Assembly: GCF_016587415.1 (NCBI RefSeq)
Contig: NZ_BNJI01000003.1
Coordinates: 496,001 to 560,000, forward strand
Direction: 5' to 3'
DNA length: 64,000 nt
Source of the DNA: Ktedonobacter sp. SOSP1-85
Lineage (GTDB): Bacteria > Chloroflexota > Ktedonobacteria > Ktedonobacterales > Ktedonobacteraceae
Shown: piece after piece, positions 26,899 through 35,693 of the stretch
How the letters are laid out: each line of letters starts with the position of its first letter
Position numbering within the stretch: the first letter of the stretch is position 1
Notes under the pieces: model-generated
Told to the model about the DNA's origin: nothing
Databases searched by the model: none
What the model saw: the letters and a program-made list of their open reading frames with translations, nothing else
Position numbers and translations under genes: made by a program

Positions 26899-27510
26899 AT
26901 GCTGAATGATGAAGAACAAGCAAAAGAAGGAAAAATAGCAGAGCTATTGCAACAAAAGCCGCAGCGGCAGACAGGCCTGCGCCTTATGCCTGTTCTCATT
27001 CTGCTGGGCGTGATCGTCATCCTGGGTGCTGTGTTCGTGGGTGCCTGGCGGGTGTACACAACAAACAGCGCCTCTCCGAGCAGAACACAAAACAATGGAA
27101 GCACAGGCAAAAAAGGGGGCAGCAATAGCAGCCGCGAGGCTCCCTGGGAGAACTACCCAGCTGTGTACGGGCAAATCCTGAGAGCGCAGTTTGCTCAGGG
27201 AATGCATATGACTGAGCAGCAGGTACAGGGCAACTTCCGCTCTACCGTTCTTGCAACGCAAACTCCTGGTGGTCATGTAGGAGTGGAGATCTCTTCACCC
27301 CAGGTGACAAAATGGTTGAACGACCTTGCCCAGACACAGGGGATTTCACAGGACCAACTCCATACGATAGAGGCTACAGCGATTCAACAGGCTCATGCAA
27401 CACTGGTACAACAGCATGTGTTAACACAGCAACAGGCAGACCAGACTATTCGCGGAATGAATCAGGATGATATGAATATGAACATAATGGTGGCATTCCT
27501 TAGATCTTAA
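26899..27510 (+). CDS. Small single-pass membrane protein of unknown function
   Basis: 203 residues; not recognised. Basic/acidic cytoplasmic start, one membrane helix at about 28-50 (LMPVLILLGVIVILGAVFVGAWRVY), a Ser/Asn/Gly-rich linker and a Gln-rich helical extracytoplasmic part (about 85-203) with ISSPQVTKWLNDLAQTQGISQDQL. The start follows GGAAGG. Position between the FtsX permease and the S41 protease suggests an accessory to the exporter, such as a periplasmic adaptor or a protease substrate; that is inference from neighbourhood only. Confidence 0.75.
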   Translation: MLNDEEQAKEGKIAELLQQKPQRQTGLRLMPVLILLGVIVILGAVFVGAWRVYTTNSASPSRTQNNGSTGKKGGSNSSREAPWENYPAVYGQILRAQFAQGMHMTEQQVQGNFRSTVLATQTPGGHVGVEISSPQVTKWLNDLAQTQGISQDQLHTIEATAIQQAHATLVQQHVLTQQQADQTIRGMNQDDMNMNIMVAFLRS

Positions 27511-27563
27511 CAAGGAAAGAAGTCTTGAGAGAACTGGTCTCATAGTAAGGAGAGAAGATACTT

Positions 27564-29030
27564 ATGAACAAAGTAAGCGAAAAACCAGCGCTTGCCCAGG
27601 GAGAGACAAAGGTGTCTCTCCCTGAGAAGCAGTGGTGGCGGCAGGATCGTACCAGACTGGTGCGTCTCGCGATTGTGGTGGGGCTGGTCGCGGCAAGTTT
27701 TCTGTATCTCACCTGGAGGGCGGCTCCTCCCATCGTGTCAGGAAGTTCATCGTGCAGCACGCAATCCCAGCCAGTCGAAAACCCGGCCTCCAGTAGTATA
27801 CATACCATAAAACAGGCATATAACTGTATTCTCGATACTTATCCAACAGCTCTCGATCCCCGGAGCCTGCTCCAGCACGCGATGAGCGGTATGGTCAACT
27901 ACCTTGTTCAACACCATCAAGACCAGCGCGGCGCCGTCTTGCCCGCGCTAACTGGTGATCGCCAGGCGGACTGGCAGGCATTTGAGCGGACCTATACGAC
28001 GATGACAGCTCATCTGTCGTTGAACCAACAAGAACTCGTGGCGGCGGCGATTGTGGGGATGGTGGACGGCTTGCATGATGATCACGCTCATTACATGCCT
28101 GCCCAAACGGACGATACTAATGGCGCCGAGTCCTCTCCACCTGGCACGCAAACAGGGCTGGGCATTCACCTCCCTTTCTATAATCCCAACCAGCTCACGC
28201 AAAGCTCGCCTCCGCTCTATATTCGCAGTGTTGATCCCGGTAGCCCGGCGGAGCAGGCTAGATTGCGACCCGGCGATACCATCGTCACGATCAACGGCTT
28301 TCCTCCTTTTATCAATCAACAGCCAGCACCGGAGGTAATAAGCCAGATCTCGCGTTCGGTGCCGGTCCAATTACAGATACAGCATCCGGGTGCGGCTAGC
28401 ACGATACATGTGAGCCTGGCTCCTGCCGCTTATCCAGCCGCTCCTCTCGTCTCCACACGCATGCTGCCTGGAAACATCCTATATGTGCACTTCACCCAGT
28501 TTAGGAGAGGTGTATATGAGCAGATCAACCGCGCCGTGCAACAGGCCGGAGCGCAACTCAAGGGTGTGATCCTCGATTTACGCGGGAACGGAGGTGGAGA
28601 TGTAGGGGAACAGAGGCGTGTTATCAGCATGTTTGTCCATAACCAGGTTATTGCTTCCTTTGTCGACAAACAGGGGCAACGCACAGATCAGAGAACAGAT
28701 GACAGTATACCATTATTCCACGTCCGGTTGTTTGCTTTGATTGATCGAGGCTGCGCATCTGCCTGCGATGCTACCGCCGCAGATATTCATGACCTCCATC
28801 TGGGGCACCTGGTGGGGGAAAGGACGGCGGGAGCGGTCTCTGGACCGTCCAGTGGATTCTTGCTCGACGATGGGGGCGTAATAGTGTTGCCGGTTGCATT
28901 TATGCAAGGGCCTGCTGGAGAGACCGTCGATGGCATTGGCGTGCCGCCTGACGATGAAGTGCATCCTACATCGGCAGACCTGGCCGCTGGTCATGATATT
29001 GTCCTTGAGAAAGCGCTTCAGGATCTCTAG
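27564..29030 (+). CDS. S41-family (C-terminal processing type) serine peptidase with PDZ domain
   Basis: 488 residues. One N-terminal membrane helix (about 33-53). PDZ domain at about 190-280 with LYIRSVDPGSPAEQARLRPGDTIVTING. Catalytic S41 domain at about 290-470: LKGVILDLRGNGGG, then GCASACDATAADI with the probable nucleophile Ser near 399, and HLVGERTAGAVSG in place of the usual Lys-containing GxxTxGK segment. It should act outside the membrane on short C-terminal tails. It closes the ABC operon and may process the extracytoplasmic part of its partners. Confidence 0.88.
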   Translation: MNKVSEKPALAQGETKVSLPEKQWWRQDRTRLVRLAIVVGLVAASFLYLTWRAAPPIVSGSSSCSTQSQPVENPASSSIHTIKQAYNCILDTYPTALDPRSLLQHAMSGMVNYLVQHHQDQRGAVLPALTGDRQADWQAFERTYTTMTAHLSLNQQELVAAAIVGMVDGLHDDHAHYMPAQTDDTNGAESSPPGTQTGLGIHLPFYNPNQLTQSSPPLYIRSVDPGSPAEQARLRPGDTIVTINGFPPFINQQPAPEVISQISRSVPVQLQIQHPGAASTIHVSLAPAAYPAAPLVSTRMLPGNILYVHFTQFRRGVYEQINRAVQQAGAQLKGVILDLRGNGGGDVGEQRRVISMFVHNQVIASFVDKQGQRTDQRTDDSIPLFHVRLFALIDRGCASACDATAADIHDLHLGHLVGERTAGAVSGPSSGFLLDDGGVIVLPVAFMQGPAGETVDGIGVPPDDEVHPTSADLAAGHDIVLEKALQDL

Positions 29031-29123
29031 CAAAGTCTCAGGTTCGAGTCAGTGAGTCGGTATCATACAGCTTGTGCTCATATCCTGGGTGCTCTGGGCT
29101 GCCGACACAAAACGGTAAGGCTG

Positions 29124-30023
29124 TTATTCTACTGGCGCCTCGGTTTGCACCACGATATCGATAAACTGACGCGCCAGCAGGGGAATGGTACCGAAACGTC
29201 GGTAGACCAGCGCGTAGATAAACTCCTCCTGCAAATCGGCGATAGAAAGCAGGGTTAGCCCCTCGTGGTGGGCGGAACGCATGAGGGCGGGCGAGATCAG
29301 CGTCACTCCGCTTCCATGACGCACCAGTTCTTTCAGCGCCTCCACTGAGCTGATTTCCACGCTGGGCGAGATGCTAAAGCCACGCTGCAATAAGATGCGG
29401 TCGAGCACTTTGCGCAGCCTGGCTGACTCATCCAATAAGATCAGCGGCTCTTGCAGGATGCGCTGCAAGGTGACCTGGTGTGGCTCCAGGCGCGCAAGTG
29501 GATGCGAGGAGGCCACCAGTACCTGGAGTTGCTGGCGAAAGAGTTCACGCAACACAACGATCTCTGAACGCACATCGGGATCAAAGATCAGGCCCACATC
29601 GACCTCGCCCGTCTCCACCAACGCGATCACCTCGTCAGTACGGTTGACGCTGACCTTCAGGCGCACATCGGGATAAGAGACGCGAAAGCGCGCGAAGACC
29701 TCGGGCAGGACCGCCGTTGCCAGCGATTCATTACACCCGATGAGCAGCGTTCCGCTCTGGCCCTGTTGCAAGCGCGACATGGCAAATTGTCCCTGCTGTA
29801 AGGTATCAAGGGCATTCTTGACATAGCTGGCAAACTCCTGACCGGCGGTCGTAAGCACCACACGCTGCTTCACCCGGCGAAAGAGCGCAATGCCCAACTC
29901 CTCTTCCAGGGCCGCAATCTGGCGGCTGAGCGCTGGCTGGGCCACCAGGCATAACTCAGCTGCCTTGCGAAAATTCTGCGTCTGGGCCGCAGTCAAAAAA
30001 TAGGTTAATTGGCGCAGTTCCAT
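29124..30023 (-). CDS. LysR-family transcriptional regulator
   Basis: 299 residues. HTH at 1-60 (MELRQLTYFLTAAQTQNFRKAAELCLVAQPALSRQIAALEEELG), then a periplasmic-binding-fold effector domain (GTLLIGCNESLATAVLPEVFARF, DVGLIFDPDV, SGVTLISPALM), closest in style to CynR/CbbR types. It is divergent from leuCD with about 300 bases between, so control of the leucine genes is plausible. A MITE-like repeat sits in that shared control region. Confidence 0.9.
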   Translation of the reverse strand: MELRQLTYFLTAAQTQNFRKAAELCLVAQPALSRQIAALEEELGIALFRRVKQRVVLTTAGQEFASYVKNALDTLQQGQFAMSRLQQGQSGTLLIGCNESLATAVLPEVFARFRVSYPDVRLKVSVNRTDEVIALVETGEVDVGLIFDPDVRSEIVVLRELFRQQLQVLVASSHPLARLEPHQVTLQRILQEPLILLDESARLRKVLDRILLQRGFSISPSVEISSVEALKELVRHGSGVTLISPALMRSAHHEGLTLLSIADLQEEFIYALVYRRFGTIPLLARQFIDIVVQTEAPVE

Positions 30024-30129
30024 GCTTTTCCTTCAAGGCTTGATAACAAGGAAGCATCACAAACCTAAAAAATAGGTATTAGACATATCAGTATAACGGC
30101 ATTATACTGTTCCGTAAAGACCTGACTAT

Positions 30130-30284
30130 GATCTTATTCCGAAACCTCCCCATTCGGGGACACGGCAACGTCACTGGCGTGACGAGCGCTCCCTCCCATT
30201 CGGGGACCACCTAACCCCCATTCGGGGGCAAGCGGTGGCACCCCCATTCGGGGGCACAGCGGCCGCGCGCTCAGGGTTTTCGGA
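30130..30284 (-). repeat. MITE-like repeat, family 1, copy A (long form with four internal hairpins)
   Basis: Read on the minus strand it starts TCCGAAAACCCTGAGCGCG and ends GGTTTCGGAATAAGATC, the same termini as copies at 34468-34542 and 53362-53455. The inside holds four units of a C-block, ATTC and a G-block (around 30148, 30193, 30226 and 30241), each a small stem-loop. It lies between the LysR start and leuC, so it becomes part of the leuC leader if transcription starts upstream. Confidence 0.8.
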
Positions 30285-30324
30285 TCAGAAGATAAACGTA
30301 ACGCTAAGAAAGAGGTATTTTGCT

Positions 30325-31758
30325 ATGGATCAGGCTACATCCTCCCATCCACGCACACTCTTCGAAAAGATCTGGGAAGCACACGCGATCAGCGAAGAAC
30401 CCGGGCAGGGTACGCTCCTCTATATTGACCGCCATCTCGTCCACGAGGTGACCTCGCCCCAATCTTTCGCGGCGTTATGGCAGGCCAGCCGGCGCGTGCG
30501 TCGTCCAGATGCGACCTTTGGCGTGGTCGATCACAGTATTCCTACTACGCCAGTACAGGTACAGGGCAAACGCAGCAGCGTCCCGGTCGTGGATGCCAAG
30601 GCCGCGCTCCAGATTCAGACGTTTGAGCAGAACGCGAAAGAAGCCGGCATCAATTTCTTTGGTGTGGATGATGCGCGCAATGGCATCGTCCATGTGACCG
30701 CGCCGGAGCAGGGCATTACCCTCCCAGGCATGACAATTGTCTGTGGCGATAGCCATACCGCGACCCATGGTGCATTTGGCGCCCTGGCCTTTGGTATTGG
30801 CACCAGCGAGGTCGAGCATGTGCTCGCCAGCCAGTGCCTGCGCCAGAGCCGTCCCAAGGCTATGGAGGTCCGCGTCGAAGGCCCTATTCCCGCTGGCTGT
30901 ACCGCCAAGGACCTGGCACTCTTCATCATTGGCAAGATCGGCACCGGCGCTGGTACTGGCTACTGCATCGAGTTTACCGGTTCCGCCATTCGCTCGCTCT
31001 CGATGGAGGGCCGTATGACCCTCTGCAATATGGCGATTGAGGCCGGAGCGCGCATGGGTGTAGTAGCGCCCGACGAGACGACGTTCAACTATTTGCAGGG
31101 CCGTCCCTTCGCTCCCAAGGGTGAAGCCTGGGAGAAGGCCATTGTTTATTGGAATAGCCTCAAGACCGATGCCGGCGCCACATACGATAAACAGATCGCC
31201 CTGACCACCGAGGAAATGGCTCCCCAGGTTACGTGGGGCACAACCCCCGCCATGGTTGCACCCGTCACTGGTATTGTCCCTGAACCAGAGGCTTTCTCAG
31301 ATCCCGCCATCGCACGCCGCGCCCTGGATTACATGGGCCTGGAGCCTGGCACGCCTATCGAGGAAATCAAGCTAGATCGCGTCTTCATTGGTAGCTGCAC
31401 CAATAGCCGCCTGGAAGACCTGCGCATCGCTGCCTCCATGGTCAAAGGCAAGAAGGTGGCTGACCACGTCCATGCCATGGTTGTTCCCGGCAGTGGCCTG
31501 GTCAAACGGCAGGCCGAGGAAGAGGGACTCAATACGATCTTTACCGAGGCGGGCTTTGAGTGGCGCGAACCCGGATGCAGCATGTGTATCGCCATGAACG
31601 GCGACCGCCTGGCACCGGAAGAGCGCTGTGCCAGCACCTCGAATCGAAACTTTGAAGGTCGCCAGGGCAAGGGCGGGCGCACTCACCTGGTCAGCCCCGC
31701 CATGGCTGCCGCGGCGGCGATTGCGGGCCATTTTGTCGATATTCGCACCTGGGAATAA
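30325..31758 (+). CDS. leuC: 3-isopropylmalate dehydratase large subunit
   Basis: 477 residues from the ATG at 30325 (AGAAAGAGG upstream). Aconitase fold: CGDSHTATHGAFGALAFGIGTSEVEHV, EGRMTLCNMAIEAGARMG, and the three cluster cysteines in GSCTNSR and EPGCSMCIAMN. With the small subunit next door it isomerises 2-isopropylmalate to 3-isopropylmalate in leucine synthesis, using a 4Fe-4S cluster. leuA and leuB are not in the window. A 22-base gap separates it from leuD. Confidence 0.96.
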   Translation: MDQATSSHPRTLFEKIWEAHAISEEPGQGTLLYIDRHLVHEVTSPQSFAALWQASRRVRRPDATFGVVDHSIPTTPVQVQGKRSSVPVVDAKAALQIQTFEQNAKEAGINFFGVDDARNGIVHVTAPEQGITLPGMTIVCGDSHTATHGAFGALAFGIGTSEVEHVLASQCLRQSRPKAMEVRVEGPIPAGCTAKDLALFIIGKIGTGAGTGYCIEFTGSAIRSLSMEGRMTLCNMAIEAGARMGVVAPDETTFNYLQGRPFAPKGEAWEKAIVYWNSLKTDAGATYDKQIALTTEEMAPQVTWGTTPAMVAPVTGIVPEPEAFSDPAIARRALDYMGLEPGTPIEEIKLDRVFIGSCTNSRLEDLRIAASMVKGKKVADHVHAMVVPGSGLVKRQAEEEGLNTIFTEAGFEWREPGCSMCIAMNGDRLAPEERCASTSNRNFEGRQGKGGRTHLVSPAMAAAAAIAGHFVDIRTWE

Positions 31759-31780
31759 GAGCGGAGAGGAGCACTATTCA

Positions 31781-32398
31781 ATGCAAGCATTTACCGAACA
31801 TACCGGCATCGTTATGCCCCTGGACCGCGCCAACGTCGATACTGACGCCATCATTCCCGCGCAGTATCTGACCTCTGTGGCGCGCACCGGCTTTGCCGAG
31901 GGCCTGTTCTCACACTGGCGCTACGCGAACGAGACCACCAAAGAGCCTAATCCCAGCTTTGAGCTAAATATGCCACGCTACCAGGGCGCCAGCGTCCTGG
32001 TCACACGCGAGAACTTTGGCTGTGGCTCCTCACGCGAGCATGCCCCCTGGGCCTTAGCCGAGTATGGCTTTTGCGCCATCATCGCCCCCAGCTTCGCCGA
32101 TATCTTCTATAACAACTGCCTGAACATCGGCATCTTGCCCATCACCTTAGATGCCGAGACCGTACAGTCGCTCTTCGAGGAGGTCAACACCACTGAGGGC
32201 TATACCCTACACATCGATCTCGCGGAGCAAACAGTCACGACGCCTGAAGGCCGTGTACTACGTTTCGAGATCGACAGTTACCGTAAAGAGGCTCTCCTGC
32301 TGGGACTGGATGCCGTAGGCCGCACCCTGCATATGCAGGACAAGATCGCCGCGTACGAGCGCCAACGCGCCCAGGTCACCCCCTGGCAATTTGCGTAG
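31781..32398 (+). CDS. leuD: 3-isopropylmalate dehydratase small subunit
   Basis: 205 residues from the ATG at 31781; the upstream open frame belongs to the leuC region. Family motifs: VDTDAIIPAQYLTSVARTGF, VLVTRENFGCGSSREHAPWALAEYGF, IIAPSFADIFYNNCLNIGILPI. It forms the swivelling domain that completes the LeuCD enzyme. The operon seems to end here and is followed by repeat-rich DNA. Confidence 0.96.
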   Translation: MQAFTEHTGIVMPLDRANVDTDAIIPAQYLTSVARTGFAEGLFSHWRYANETTKEPNPSFELNMPRYQGASVLVTRENFGCGSSREHAPWALAEYGFCAIIAPSFADIFYNNCLNIGILPITLDAETVQSLFEEVNTTEGYTLHIDLAEQTVTTPEGRVLRFEIDSYRKEALLLGLDAVGRTLHMQDKIAAYERQRAQVTPWQFA

Positions 32399-32457
32399 AG
32401 AGAAGCTAATCGGTGAATTCAGGTCGTGTGTAGTACATTGACAAGAAAAGCCGCCTG

Positions 32458-32554
32458 TAGGGTCTATGCTGGCATAAACTCCGAGCGCAGCGACCTTTCC
32501 ACCCTGGATGTCTCCCTGCCTGTGAGCCTTGAGTCCATGCCAGCATGGACCCTA
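32458..32554. repeat. Palindromic repeat, family 2, copy 1
   Basis: 97 bases starting TAGGGTCTATGCTGGCATAA and ending with CCAGCATGGACCCTA, with inverted ends, and GAGCGCAGCGA after the left arm. A second copy at 48852-48947 has the same ends and GAGCGAAGCGA. It lies just after leuD. Confidence 0.75.
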
Positions 32555-32654
32555 CACACCACATAAAGCTCTTTTCAGAATGAGACCGATAACGTAGGGG
32601 GATGATGAGGTGGGGACGACGCTTAATGCTATACTCTCTACAGCTTCTAGAGGG

Positions 32655-32753
32655 GCTTGGAGGCTGCAATGCCTCCTGGGGCTACTCAGCGCTTGGAGGC
32701 TGCAACGCCTCTCGTCTACTCGGCATTCTCCATTCCGTGCGTCGATGGAATGG
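32655..32753 (+). repeat. Tandem small hairpins between leuD and the GlnA-like gene
   Basis: Two near-identical 21-base units (32655-32675, 32691-32711), each pairing GGAGGC with GCCTC, stand 36 bases apart. A third hairpin, CCATTCC/GGAATGG, follows at 32730-32753. Together with the preceding repeat they fill the space between convergent leuD and glnA-like genes and may end both transcripts. Confidence 0.55.
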
Positions 32754-32800
32754 CCTACCTCGTTTTAGCGATTTGTGCAAGTGCACACTCAATGCGGGGC

Positions 32801-34222
32801 TTAGAATTTATTCCATAATCCCTGGTTGGTAATCTCATGATGATAGGTGACTTCAGATGTCTTTACCAACGTCCCCAGATCACTGGGGCTGCGACTGGCT
32901 ACCTGTTTTTTGCAAGCCAGATATTTCTCGATATTCTCCTTACCCAGGATCTTTTTCACGAAATCGCCAGACTCAAAAAGCGCTATCGCCTCTTGAATGG
33001 TACCAGGCAACAGGCTCGCTGGCTCATGCCCCGTAGCAGATACCGATGAAAGCTCGCCATGTAGCCCCGTTTTGAAAAGAACATAGAGGAGCAGGTAGGG
33101 ATTGGCATCTGGACCAACAGAACGGACCTCTATACGCGCGGTCCTTTCGTTGCCCACCGGAATACGTATCATTGAACCCCGGTCTATCGCCGAGACCTTG
33201 ATCTGATTCGGCGCTTCAAAATGTGGATCTAGCCGACGATATGCATTGACACTCGCGTTCAAGACCAGGCAGATCTCTTGTGCATGGTTAAGCGTACGGG
33301 AAATAAAATCATGCGCAAAGGTCGATAATCGCTCTTTTCCCGCTTTATCGTAGAAAAGATTCTCCCCGTTTTTCGCCATAGACATATTGATATGCATACC
33401 ACTACCGTTAATACCCATAACAGGCTTTGGCAGAAAGCATGCAGTCATGCCCAGGTTGCTAGCAACCTGGCGACAGAGCAATTTGTAGAGCTGAATCAGG
33501 TCGGCCACACGCAAGGCTTCTCCATAGGAAAAGTTCATTTCAAACTGGGATGGAGCCACTTCAGGGTGGTCTTTCTCATTCTTAAAACCCATAGCTCGCT
33601 GGACCACCGAAGCCTCATCGATAAATTGACGTAGCGGGTCACGCGGCAACGAATGGAAATAACCACTCGTGGAGAGCAGTTGAAAACCATCCTTCTCATC
33701 AAAATTCTGCTCCGCGTTCCGCCCCGCTAACATAAATCCCTCAACCTCTGCCGCTACGAGTGCGCTTAAACCCTCTTGTGCCTTGAGATCTCGCGTGAAG
33801 TTCTGCAATAAACCACGGAAATCAGAGGCATACTGACCACCTTCGCGCGTTAAAATATTGGCAAACATAATGACTTTGCCAGGTCCAAAAAGATCGGTTG
33901 GTAACCAGAAAAAACTGCTCCAATCAGGCTTGATACGCAAATCTGATTCATGCTGAGCCGTAAATCCTCGGATAGATGAACCATCAAATGTCAGATTATC
34001 TGCCGATTCTAAGAGAAACTTCTTGTCATAATCTAACATGTGGAAGCGCCCTTCCAGGTCCGAGAAGCAGAGCGTCACTGCTCTAATGCGCTTTTCCTTC
34101 TCCAGATAAGAGCGGTATTCGCGCTCCTGTTCCTCCACTGGAACCGTGTCGCGCTTTTCCCTCGCGCCAATGTTTAACTCTTCAAGCTCATCATAAGGAA
34201 GTGCCAAAAAAAGATCGTTCAT
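32801..34222 (-). CDS. Glutamine synthetase family protein (GS-I fold)
   Basis: 473 residues. The beta-grasp domain contains NLTFDGSSIRGF (about 77-88). The catalytic domain has AAEVEGFML, HPEVAPSQFEMNFSYG, INGSGMHINMSM, and EAPNQIKVSAIDRGSMIRIPVGN where GS-I usually has NRSASIRIP. ERTARIEVRSVGPDANPYL supplies the ATP/Glu Arg and Glu residues. The adenylylation loop Tyr of the Y397 type is not obvious. Either ordinary ammonium assimilation or a gamma-glutamyl-amine ligase is possible; the altered DRGS motif argues for caution. The promoter at 34404-34432 gives a leader of about 180 bases. Confidence 0.85.
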   Translation of the reverse strand: MNDLFLALPYDELEELNIGAREKRDTVPVEEQEREYRSYLEKEKRIRAVTLCFSDLEGRFHMLDYDKKFLLESADNLTFDGSSIRGFTAQHESDLRIKPDWSSFFWLPTDLFGPGKVIMFANILTREGGQYASDFRGLLQNFTRDLKAQEGLSALVAAEVEGFMLAGRNAEQNFDEKDGFQLLSTSGYFHSLPRDPLRQFIDEASVVQRAMGFKNEKDHPEVAPSQFEMNFSYGEALRVADLIQLYKLLCRQVASNLGMTACFLPKPVMGINGSGMHINMSMAKNGENLFYDKAGKERLSTFAHDFISRTLNHAQEICLVLNASVNAYRRLDPHFEAPNQIKVSAIDRGSMIRIPVGNERTARIEVRSVGPDANPYLLLYVLFKTGLHGELSSVSATGHEPASLLPGTIQEAIALFESGDFVKKILGKENIEKYLACKKQVASRSPSDLGTLVKTSEVTYHHEITNQGLWNKF

Positions 34223-34403
34223 GTTTTTCCATTCTTGGATTTCTGACAGGAGACGAAAATAAGAGGTTTAGCACAATCTAAGAGCAGAATGTGCACATTA
34301 CATGGAACAACATCATGATAGTAAAAATCCTGGAGGTAGCATCAAGTTCATGAATGATAGGCTAGCATAGCTGCACTACAACTTTTTAACCAAGCAATAA
34401 TAA

Positions 34404-34432
34404 AGTATAAAATCAGTCTCCAGCATTGTCAA
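34404..34432 (-). promoter_or_regulatory. Promoter of the glutamine-synthetase-like gene
   Basis: On the minus strand TTGACA (34432-34427), 17-base spacer, TATACT (34409-34404). The transcript would carry about 175 bases of leader before the start at 34222. No known riboswitch fold is recognisable, and the ribosome site is weak. Confidence 0.7.
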
Positions 34433-34467
34433 TATAGTGCCTGCTTGCTCTTTCAGAAGATTACTAA

Positions 34468-34542
34468 TAACTACTTCTCCGAAAACCCTGAGCGCGAAGC
34501 GCTAGACACGTCAGTGGCGTTGGGTTTCGGAATAAGATCTAA
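34468..34542 (+). repeat. MITE-like repeat, family 1, copy B (short form)
   Basis: 75 bases: TAACTACTTC flank, TCCGAAAACCCTGAGCGCG, GAAGCGCTAGACACG, then GGGTTTCGGAATAAGATCTAA. There is no internal C-block/ATTC/G-block hairpin. It lies just after the DUF2332 stop and upstream of the glnA-like promoter. Confidence 0.8.
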
Positions 34543-34553
34543 CTCTTCTTTTT

Positions 34554-35642
34554 TTAGTTCACTTGAGTAGGCTGCCATTTGATCCAACGCCCACGTGATT
34601 CGCAGGAAGCCAGGTGCTCGCTCCGCATTTGACCATTTTGATACGTATGGAGTAGCAGGCTGGGAGATTGCTGAAACGAATAGCCTTCCTGCTCAATGCG
34701 ATACAGATCACGCTGTTGTGCGTGTTGGAGTATCTGGTCGAGGATGTTTTTGCGTATCTGCCGTGGAACCTGATTTAAGGTATAGCTGTGATAGATGCAG
34801 AGCGCGTGCTTTCGCGGTATCGCCGCTATCACCTGCGGAAGTGTCATGGAGGCATCACCTCTCACGAGAGGGAGCGTATGCTGGCGCACCACTTCTATAG
34901 CTGACTGCAAAAGCTGCTGGCTATCATGATGCTCAGGCCAGAGCAGGGCACGCAACCAGAGCATATCATCCTCATTATGAACATCCAGGGGATTGAGATC
35001 GAGTCCCACGCGCGAAGCAACTAGAGGGAAGGGTTGCTTACCAGGGATAGGGAAGCTTCCCTCAAACGCAGAAACTATGCGTACTGATGACTCCTGCGAG
35101 CCGAGGGAGCGACCTTCACCATAATCGTAGGCGTAGCTATCCCAGAGCAGATGTAACCCTGCACTGGTGCCGATCTCGACAAGAGCCAGAGGTTGTCCTT
35201 GCAGGCGCTGCCCAAGCAAGCAGAATGCCAGCGCCAGGGCCGAGCAGCGTCGAACCTCGTTGATCTGGACCGGGCGTGTCGTTATCAGGTGAATAAGCTC
35301 TTCTTTATGTTCCAGGCAAAAGGAGCGAAAAGGAGGATAGCTCTCATGGGGTGGGCGCGGTTGCGCTGTGAGATCGGGATAAAACTTTGCCAGGGGATGT
35401 ACTGGTTGCTTGAGTAAGAGGAAGTGAACGGCACTGAAAAAGAGGTTTGTGACCGTTGTCGAGGTATCCACATTCACAAGCAGGGCCAGCAAGTCAGGGT
35501 CCTGGCTGACTTGCTGGCTGAGATAGGCATAAAGAGGAGACGAATTTTCAGGCGACTTCCCCTTATAGATGTAATTCCCATGCTGCTCAAAGTAGCTAGC
35601 AAGTTGGGCCAGCTTCCCTGGTAAGGAGACGGAGGAAGACAT
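34554..35642 (-). CDS. DUF2332 family protein
   Basis: 362 residues. Recognised by LALVEIGTSAGLHLLWDSYAYDYG (about 158-180), which resembles a methyltransferase-like glycine-rich loop, and by VVRGDASMTLPQVIAAIP and LCIYHSYTLNQVP. The family is widespread and uncharacterised. No signal or membrane segment. It is followed at once by a repeat copy. It lies in the same direction as the upstream GNAT gene, with a 50-base gap, so co-transcription is possible. Confidence 0.85.
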   Translation of the reverse strand: MSSSVSLPGKLAQLASYFEQHGNYIYKGKSPENSSPLYAYLSQQVSQDPDLLALLVNVDTSTTVTNLFFSAVHFLLLKQPVHPLAKFYPDLTAQPRPPHESYPPFRSFCLEHKEELIHLITTRPVQINEVRRCSALALAFCLLGQRLQGQPLALVEIGTSAGLHLLWDSYAYDYGEGRSLGSQESSVRIVSAFEGSFPIPGKQPFPLVASRVGLDLNPLDVHNEDDMLWLRALLWPEHHDSQQLLQSAIEVVRQHTLPLVRGDASMTLPQVIAAIPRKHALCIYHSYTLNQVPRQIRKNILDQILQHAQQRDLYRIEQEGYSFQQSPSLLLHTYQNGQMRSEHLASCESRGRWIKWQPTQVN

Positions 35643-35693
35643 TGTGATGGCATCCCTTCCTATGTTTGTTACAATAGCGCGAACACCACTCTT

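Noticed and set aside
30130..30284. CRISPR array from the repeated C-block/ATTC/G-block units
   Set aside because: Units are only about 12-16 bases, irregularly spaced and self-complementary; no cas genes.
34223..34403. Glutamine riboswitch in the leader of the GlnA-like gene
   Set aside because: Leader is long but no glnA or Downstream-peptide motif core could be recognised.
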